This document shows positions 5,364 to 8,778 of a DNA stretch of 8,778 nucleotides, in pieces. The stretch spans positions 1-8,778 of the forward strand of contig CAMYYQ010000025.1 of NCBI GenBank assembly GCA_947303535.1, in the 5' to 3' direction. Both the position numbers and the translations under genes were made by a program. Origin of the DNA: an uncultured Ruminococcus sp. GTDB lineage: Bacteria; Bacillota_A; Clostridia; Oscillospirales; Ruminococcaceae. Each line of letters begins with the position of its first letter. The stretch's first letter is position 1. The notes beneath the pieces are model-generated. The model ran no database searches. It was given only the letters and a program-made list of their open reading frames with translations, and was not told where the DNA came from.

Positions 5364-6296
5364 TCATCTGTGATGAACGCCGCCGCCGAAGCCGCCGCTG
5401 CTATGACCGCCGCTGAAGCCGCCTCCTCCGCGTGAACCTCCGCCGCTGCTGGTCTCGATCTTATGCTTGGAAACATATGAACGAATGAGCGTATCCGAGC
5501 GGTCGGTGAAACGAACTGCGTCAGCCGCAAGGTAAATGCTTGGATTGGTCTTGGATTTGAATTTATATCTGCTTTTTGCCACGAAGTAGGTGATAAGACC
5601 TATGATAGCACCTATAGCTGCACATACAAGGAATATATACAGCCAGAGCGTGAAAGGCTTGCTTTTTGTTATATAAAGCTCGCCGTTTTTGTAGTAAAAA
5701 TACTTGCCTGTTTTTTTGTCGTGATAATAAGTAAAACTTGAGGGCTTGTTTTCCGAGTAGTAAGTCAGCTGTGAAAGAAACGAGTTGACTGCGTCATATA
5801 TGTCCTGTTCACTTATCTGCTGACCTGATGCAGGCAGATAATTGTCAAGGTGATTGAAAATTTCTTCCTTGTATTTCTCATATAGCAGGATAGCCTTTCC
5901 TGAAGTAGCGATACAGTCTCTTGCAGGTGAGCTTCCCGAGAGGTCGATATAATAGATAACACCGTCGGTATCCGTGCCGAAGTTTTCGGTATATGTATCT
6001 CTGCAGAACCATTCTGTATCATCATCGCTGTAAAAAGGGTTTCCGCCGATGTATACGATGATATTCATTTCCAGATCTCTTGAATAGGCTCGAATATTCT
6101 CATTGAGAGTATTTTTATTATCCTGCGAGAAAAGTCCGGAACCGCCGTATTCATTATCAATAAGCTTTGAGGATCGCCAGTCTCCGTCCCAGCCTTTATA
6201 GTAGTTATCGGCTGCATGAGCGTCAAGTCCGTACAAAGGCAGCAGACACAAGCATATAACGCATGAAGCTATAAGAGCCATAAATCTTTTCATCAT
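5364..6296 (-). CDS. TPM-domain membrane protein with Gly-rich tail (YdjH-like)
   Basis: The 310-residue product starts with a signal peptide (about residues 1-28, hydrophobic ALIASCVICLCLLPL, likely cut after AHA). A TPM-type domain (TLP18.3/Psb32/MOLO-1 fold) covers about 55-180, with MNIIVYIGGNPF and DTDGVIYYIDLS as its central strands. A membrane span at about 215-240 is followed by a basic cytoplasmic segment and a tail from 284 to 310 made of Gly, Ser and His, ending HHR. That tail is common in bacterial TPM proteins. ATG 6296 has an ideal AGGAGGT site at 6311-6305; a second ATG at 6293 is the alternative. It overlaps the upstream gene by four bases (ATGA), so translation is probably coupled. 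In B. subtilis, ydjG and ydjH are an adjacent envelope-stress pair of the same layout. Phosphatase activity is not implied. Confidence 0.88.
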   Translation of the reverse strand: MMKRFMALIASCVICLCLLPLYGLDAHAADNYYKGWDGDWRSSKLIDNEYGGSGLFSQDNKNTLNENIRAYSRDLEMNIIVYIGGNPFYSDDDTEWFCRDTYTENFGTDTDGVIYYIDLSGSSPARDCIATSGKAILLYEKYKEEIFNHLDNYLPASGQQISEQDIYDAVNSFLSQLTYYSENKPSSFTYYHDKKTGKYFYYKNGELYITKSKPFTLWLYIFLVCAAIGAIIGLITYFVAKSRYKFKSKTNPSIYLAADAVRFTDRSDTLIRSYVSKHKIETSSGGGSRGGGGFSGGHSSGGFGGGVHHR

Positions 6297-7348
6297 AAGA
6301 TAGCACCTCCTATAGCGGTAAGTATACCTGCAATAGCAAGTCCGAGACCTGCGCAGAAGAGAGCAAGCTTACCCTTTGAAAGAGGCGGAGTACCTGCAAG
6401 CTTTCCGGTCTGACCGTTTACAGCGAATTCGTATATCTTGCCCTTGTAATTGTAGGACAAGAACCACACGGGCAGCATGGTATAATGCCAGTCTGTATTT
6501 GTTATGTTGTATTGCTGAACAGACGGAATAACAGAAGCATAACCGCTTATGGTGCTGTTTATGAGCGAAGTACACGCCTGAGTCGAGCGTACACGTATAC
6601 GCGGGAACACCGCAGCCTTATCCACATCGTATTTATCTGCATAGAAGCCGCTGAGGTAGGACATTGAGAAGTCCTTGAGCTCATTGTAATCAAAAGGCTC
6701 GATAGCCTCCATGAGCAGGTCCTCTATCTTGGTCTCACCGTCGGCAGGTATGCCTCTTGTGACCAGCTGTCCCTGACGGACTATACGGAATTCCTTAGTC
6801 TCCGTGTATCTGTAGCTGCCTGAGGTCCAGCTGCGCACCTGCTTGCCGATAGCGCGGTAGTCAGCATTTACATGGCAGTCAGCCAGCCAGAACGGTACAT
6901 AAAGACCTGTGAGCTTTTCCACCTGCTGCACAGATTTGAAGTCTGAGGGTACGAACCAGCGTTTGCTCACCCATTTTTTAAAGCTTGCTATGGCGTTTTC
7001 CTTTGTGAGCTTGAAGCCGATGATCTTATCGGGCTTGAATTCGCCGCCCATTTTACCCGAAAGGATAACAGGGTTATGGCAGTAATAACAGAAGAGAGCA
7101 GTCTGCTCACTGTCAGCCATGATCTCCGCACCGCAGCTTTTGCAGCGGTAAAGGTGGGTATTATTTTCAAAATCCTCTTTCAGCTGAACAGCCTCGGGAG
7201 GGATACTGTTTTCCGTATTTGCGCATACTTGCTTTATTTCATCGACAGTAAAAGAACTGAGACAGAATTCACAGTCCAGCTTTTGAGTCTGAGGATTAAA
7301 TTTCAGGTCCGCGTTACAATTGGGACATTTGTATTCTACAGCTTCCAA
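6293..7348 (-). CDS. Double zinc-ribbon membrane protein (YdjG-like)
   Basis: The 351-residue product has two zinc ribbons: C8/C11 with C26/C29, and C69/C72 with C87/C90. A long central domain (about 100-320) contains GLYVPFWLADCHV and, later, LPVWFLSYNYKGKIYEF, the W-containing repeats seen in this family. The end is hydrophobic (LALFCAGLGLAIAGILTAI, about 328-346), a probable tail anchor. Such proteins are often misnamed PriA-like because of the ribbons; there is no helicase motif. TTG 7348 is chosen as the start: AAAGGAG lies at 7363-7357, and the in-frame ATGs at 7414 and 7402 fall inside the promoter. It leads a two-gene operon with the TPM protein. In B. subtilis, YdjG and YdjH work with the SPFH protein YdjI and PspA; those genes are absent from this window. 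Confidence 0.87.
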   Translation of the reverse strand: MEAVEYKCPNCNADLKFNPQTQKLDCEFCLSSFTVDEIKQVCANTENSIPPEAVQLKEDFENNTHLYRCKSCGAEIMADSEQTALFCYYCHNPVILSGKMGGEFKPDKIIGFKLTKENAIASFKKWVSKRWFVPSDFKSVQQVEKLTGLYVPFWLADCHVNADYRAIGKQVRSWTSGSYRYTETKEFRIVRQGQLVTRGIPADGETKIEDLLMEAIEPFDYNELKDFSMSYLSGFYADKYDVDKAAVFPRIRVRSTQACTSLINSTISGYASVIPSVQQYNITNTDWHYTMLPVWFLSYNYKGKIYEFAVNGQTGKLAGTPPLSKGKLALFCAGLGLAIAGILTAIGGAIL

Positions 7349-7356
7349 ATGATCAT

Positions 7357-7363
7357 CTCCTTT
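7357..7363 (-). promoter_or_regulatory. Ribosome binding site fixing the TTG start of the zinc-ribbon gene
   Basis: AAAGGAG on the minus strand (7363 down to 7357) is followed by eight bases and TTG 7348. No in-frame ATG is at a workable distance. Confidence 0.75.
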
Positions 7364-7371
7364 ATCCGAAA

Positions 7372-7384
7372 CGGTCAAAGACCG
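7372..7384 (-). promoter_or_regulatory. Small hairpin at the 5' end of the zinc-ribbon/TPM mRNA
   Basis: CGGTC and GACCG pair around a 3-base loop, just after the expected transcription start near 7386. It is followed directly by the leader to the ribosome site. Such 5' hairpins can protect mRNA, but five base pairs could also arise by chance. Confidence 0.35.
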
Positions 7385-7392
7385 ATAAATAT

Positions 7393-7421
7393 ATTTTACC
7401 ATAATACTTGTCATTTTTCAA
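7393..7421 (-). promoter_or_regulatory. Sigma-A promoter of the zinc-ribbon/TPM operon
   Basis: On the minus strand, TTGAAA (7421-7416) and TAAAAT (7398-7393) are separated by 17 bases, with a TGG extension before the -10. The expected start near 7386 gives a leader of about 38 bases to TTG 7348. This looks like a housekeeping promoter; the TGAAAC...CGT pattern of a sigma-W-type promoter, which drives the B. subtilis counterpart, was not seen. Confidence 0.78.
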
Positions 7422-7444
7422 GAGAAAAGGGTGAAAAATGCAGA

Positions 7445-7460
7445 CAAAATAATTATTTTG
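7445..7460. promoter_or_regulatory. Perfect 16-bp palindrome between divergent promoters
   Basis: CAAAATAA / TTATTTTG with no loop, lying 24 bases upstream of the minus -35 and 32 bases upstream of the plus -35. Position and symmetry suggest a dimeric regulator site. AT-rich composition makes chance occurrence possible. I do not recognise the motif. Confidence 0.4.
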
Positions 7461-7492
7461 GCTTGTAAATATAAATAACATTTTGTAGAGCC

Positions 7493-7521
7493 TTGACAAA
7501 ATTCTTGAAATCAAATATAAT
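7493..7521 (+). promoter_or_regulatory. Consensus sigma-A promoter upstream of the structured leader and citrate synthase
   Basis: TTGACA (7493-7498) and TATAAT (7516-7521) are both perfect, with a 17-base spacer. Transcription should start near 7528, immediately before the first stem arm at 7531 and about 210 bases ahead of the citrate synthase ATG. Confidence 0.9.
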
Positions 7522-7527
7522 TAATGT

Positions 7528-7623
7528 GTACTCAATAACTGCCGCCGAGGCTGTTATTGCTCCGAACTGCGTTCGGGGAGCGCAAATTCTATGTAAAATA
7601 CAGAATTTGCGCATCACTTTTTT
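7528..7623 (+). ncRNA. Putative structured leader or small RNA with three contiguous hairpins
   Basis: From the promoter start, three hairpins follow with no gaps. Hairpin A (7533-7559) pairs CAATAAC-T-GCC with GGC-T-GTTATTG around a 5-base loop, with one T-T mismatch. Hairpin B (7559-7581) pairs GCTCC-GAAC with GTTC-GGAGC around loop TGC, with two bulged G. Hairpin C (7580-7612) pairs GCGCAAATTCT with AGAATTTGCGC. A run of six T (7618-7623) follows five bases after hairpin C, so the RNA may end there, as an attenuated leader or an independent RNA of about 95 bases. I do not recognise a known riboswitch class. A dispersed palindromic repeat inserted after the promoter is the main alternative. 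Confidence 0.5.
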
Positions 7624-7679
7624 ATGCCTGGCTCATTTTTCAATATATCTACAAATAAAGTGTATTTTTAGTTATTGAG
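7531..7679. repeat. Long-range 10-bp inverted repeat enclosing the leader
   Basis: CTCAATAACT (7531-7540) and AGTTATTGAG (7670-7679) are exact reverse complements. They could be terminal repeats of a roughly 149-bp mobile element or a long-range closing stem of the leader RNA. The left arm is also used in local hairpin A, so the two pairings exclude each other. No target duplication was identified. Confidence 0.55.
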
Positions 7680-7739
7680 CAGACGATAATTATAATATAA
7701 TTGTTGCTAATAATCGTAAAAAGAAAGGGATGACGATAC
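7624..7739 (+). other. AT-rich stretch between the hairpins and citrate synthase
   Basis: No gene is seen here. It contains the distal inverted-repeat arm (7670-7679) and two overlapping TATAAT boxes (7691-7696 and 7696-7701) without a well-placed -35; TTGAGC at 7675-7680 is only 15 bases from the second. A weak second promoter for citrate synthase is therefore possible. AAAGGG at 7724-7729 is the probable ribosome site for ATG 7740. Confidence 0.4.
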
Positions 7740-8778
7740 ATGAGATACAAATTTTCAGAACTTACTCCGGAAATAATCCGTCTTGCAGATATGTCACTTG
7801 ACGGCTACAGGATAGACCCCGAGTTATATACTCAGTACGATGTAAAACGCGGACTCCGTGACATAAACGGCAATGGTGTAGTAGCAGGACTTACCAATAT
7901 AAGTACGATAAAAGTGCTTGATATGGGTGACGGTATGCCGAATCACGGCGACGGAAAATTATACTACAGAGGAATAGATGTAGAAGATATAGTAGAAGGC
8001 TTTATAAAAGAAAAGCGTTTCGGCTTTGAAGAGACCGTGTATCTTCTTCTTTTCGGAAAGATGCCCTCAGAGACAGAGCTTGCAGAGTTCAAGAAGATAC
8101 TTGCGGAATTCCGTGAGCTGCCGTCCAATTTTATGAGAGATGTCATAATGAAAGCCCCAACGGACAACATGATGAATACTCTTGCAAAGAGCGTTCTCGC
8201 GCTGTATTCCTATGATAACAAGGCTAATGATATATCCATACCAAACGTACTGAGACAGAGCATAGAGCTTATAACTCTTTTCCCTGTCATATCAGTCTAC
8301 GCTTATCACGCATATAAATACGCAAGACTTGGCGGAAGCCTTTTCATACACAGTCCTCAGCCCGAGCTTTCCATAGCAGAGAACCTGCTGTATATGCTCC
8401 GTGAGGACAGAAAGTATACCGAGCTGGAAGCCCGTATACTTGACCTTGCACTTGTGCTCCATGCAGAGCACGGCGGCGGAAACAACTCCACATTTACCGT
8501 TCATGTCGTATCATCATCGGGTACTGATACCTATTCTGCAATAGCTGCTGCACTTGGTTCGCTGAAAGGACCTAAGCACGGCGGCGCGAATATCAAGGTA
8601 GCAATGATGTTCGATGATATGAAGAAAAACGTCAAGGACTGGACTGACGCAGAGGAGATAAAATGCTATCTCCGCAAGCTTCTCCATAAGGAAGCCTTTG
8701 ACCATGCAGGACTTATCTACGGTATGGGACACGCTGTCTATTCACAGTCCGACCCGAGAGCAAAGGTGTTCAAGGGCT
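7740..8778 (+). CDS. Citrate synthase (citrate/2-methylcitrate synthase family), 3' end cut by window
   Basis: The frame is open from ATG 7740 to the window edge, giving 346 residues; related clostridial enzymes are about 450 long, so roughly 100 residues are missing. It condenses acetyl-CoA with oxaloacetate to citrate, although members of this family may also use propionyl-CoA. Visible active-site features are LHAEHGGGNNSTF (240-252), GPKHGGAN (277-284), whose H280 corresponds to catalytic His274 of the pig enzyme, and GMGHAVYSQSDPR (328-340), with H331 as the oxaloacetate-binding His. The catalytic Asp would lie beyond the edge. A long N-terminal extension (about 1-70) with VKRGLRD and NGNGVVAGLT is typical of the clostridial type. 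Ile is mostly ATA, unlike the oxidoreductase genes. Expression depends on the promoter at 7493-7521 and passage through the structured leader. Confidence 0.93.
   Translation, partial: MRYKFSELTPEIIRLADMSLDGYRIDPELYTQYDVKRGLRDINGNGVVAGLTNISTIKVLDMGDGMPNHGDGKLYYRGIDVEDIVEGFIKEKRFGFEETVYLLLFGKMPSETELAEFKKILAEFRELPSNFMRDVIMKAPTDNMMNTLAKSVLALYSYDNKANDISIPNVLRQSIELITLFPVISVYAYHAYKYARLGGSLFIHSPQPELSIAENLLYMLREDRKYTELEARILDLALVLHAEHGGGNNSTFTVHVVSSSGTDTYSAIAAALGSLKGPKHGGANIKVAMMFDDMKKNVKDWTDAEEIKCYLRKLLHKEAFDHAGLIYGMGHAVYSQSDPRAKVFKG

Noticed and set aside
7293..7348. PriA-type helicase identity for the double zinc-ribbon protein
   Set aside because: Only the cysteine pairs resemble PriA; there is no Walker A or other helicase motif, and the protein ends in a membrane segment.
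7493..7678. Small protein of 61 residues starting at TTG 7493
   Set aside because: Its start coincides with the -35 box, it has no ribosome site, and it runs through three hairpins.

Overview
The window looks like chromosome from a low-to-mid GC anaerobic Firmicute, most likely a Ruminococcus-like member of the Oscillospiraceae. The basis is indirect: clostridial-type sigma-A promoters (TTGACA-17-TATAAT), strong AGGAGG ribosome sites, TTG starts, a ferredoxin-linked 2-oxoacid oxidoreductase in place of a dehydrogenase complex, and dispersed TGTAGGGG hairpin repeats. No rRNA, tRNA, CRISPR array or transposase gene was seen.

Left part (1-4025). The 3' end of a protein of uncertain family ends at a strong hairpin terminator. 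An extended -10 promoter then starts a rightward unit: a P-loop ATPase, a two-cluster ferredoxin, and the alpha, beta and gamma subunits of a 2-oxoacid:ferredoxin oxidoreductase (Vor/Kor type). The last three genes overlap by single bases, and the unit closes at a strong terminator. A roughly 108-bp inverted-repeat element (1258-1365) sits between the ATPase and the ferredoxin, ending just before the ferredoxin ribosome site. The oxidoreductase genes favour ATC for Ile, unlike the ATPase and citrate synthase, which suggests high expression.

Middle (4029-5335). A 330-bp gene-free stretch holds six TGTAGGG-headed hairpins whose stems differ in sequence but keep pairing. It abuts a small XRE repressor gene on the minus strand. 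The repressor is divergent from a zinc-ribbon, single-membrane-span protein. Their shared intergenic region has a consensus promoter overlaid by inverted repeats that are good operator candidates. A bidirectional terminator separates this pair from the next unit.

Right part (5306-8778). A leftward two-gene operon encodes a double zinc-ribbon membrane protein followed by a TPM-domain membrane protein with a Gly-rich tail, with a 4-base ATGA overlap. This resembles Bacillus subtilis YdjG/YdjH. Divergent from it, a consensus promoter drives a 210-base, strongly structured leader or small RNA, followed by a citrate synthase gene that runs off the window.

Together, the oxidoreductase and citrate synthase fit anabolic, ferredoxin-linked 2-oxoacid metabolism: branched-chain 2-oxoacids by reductive carboxylation, or the oxidative route towards 2-oxoglutarate and glutamate. 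The most unusual signals are non-coding: the structured leader before citrate synthase, the hairpin array, the nested operator region, and the inverted-repeat element inside the oxidoreductase unit.
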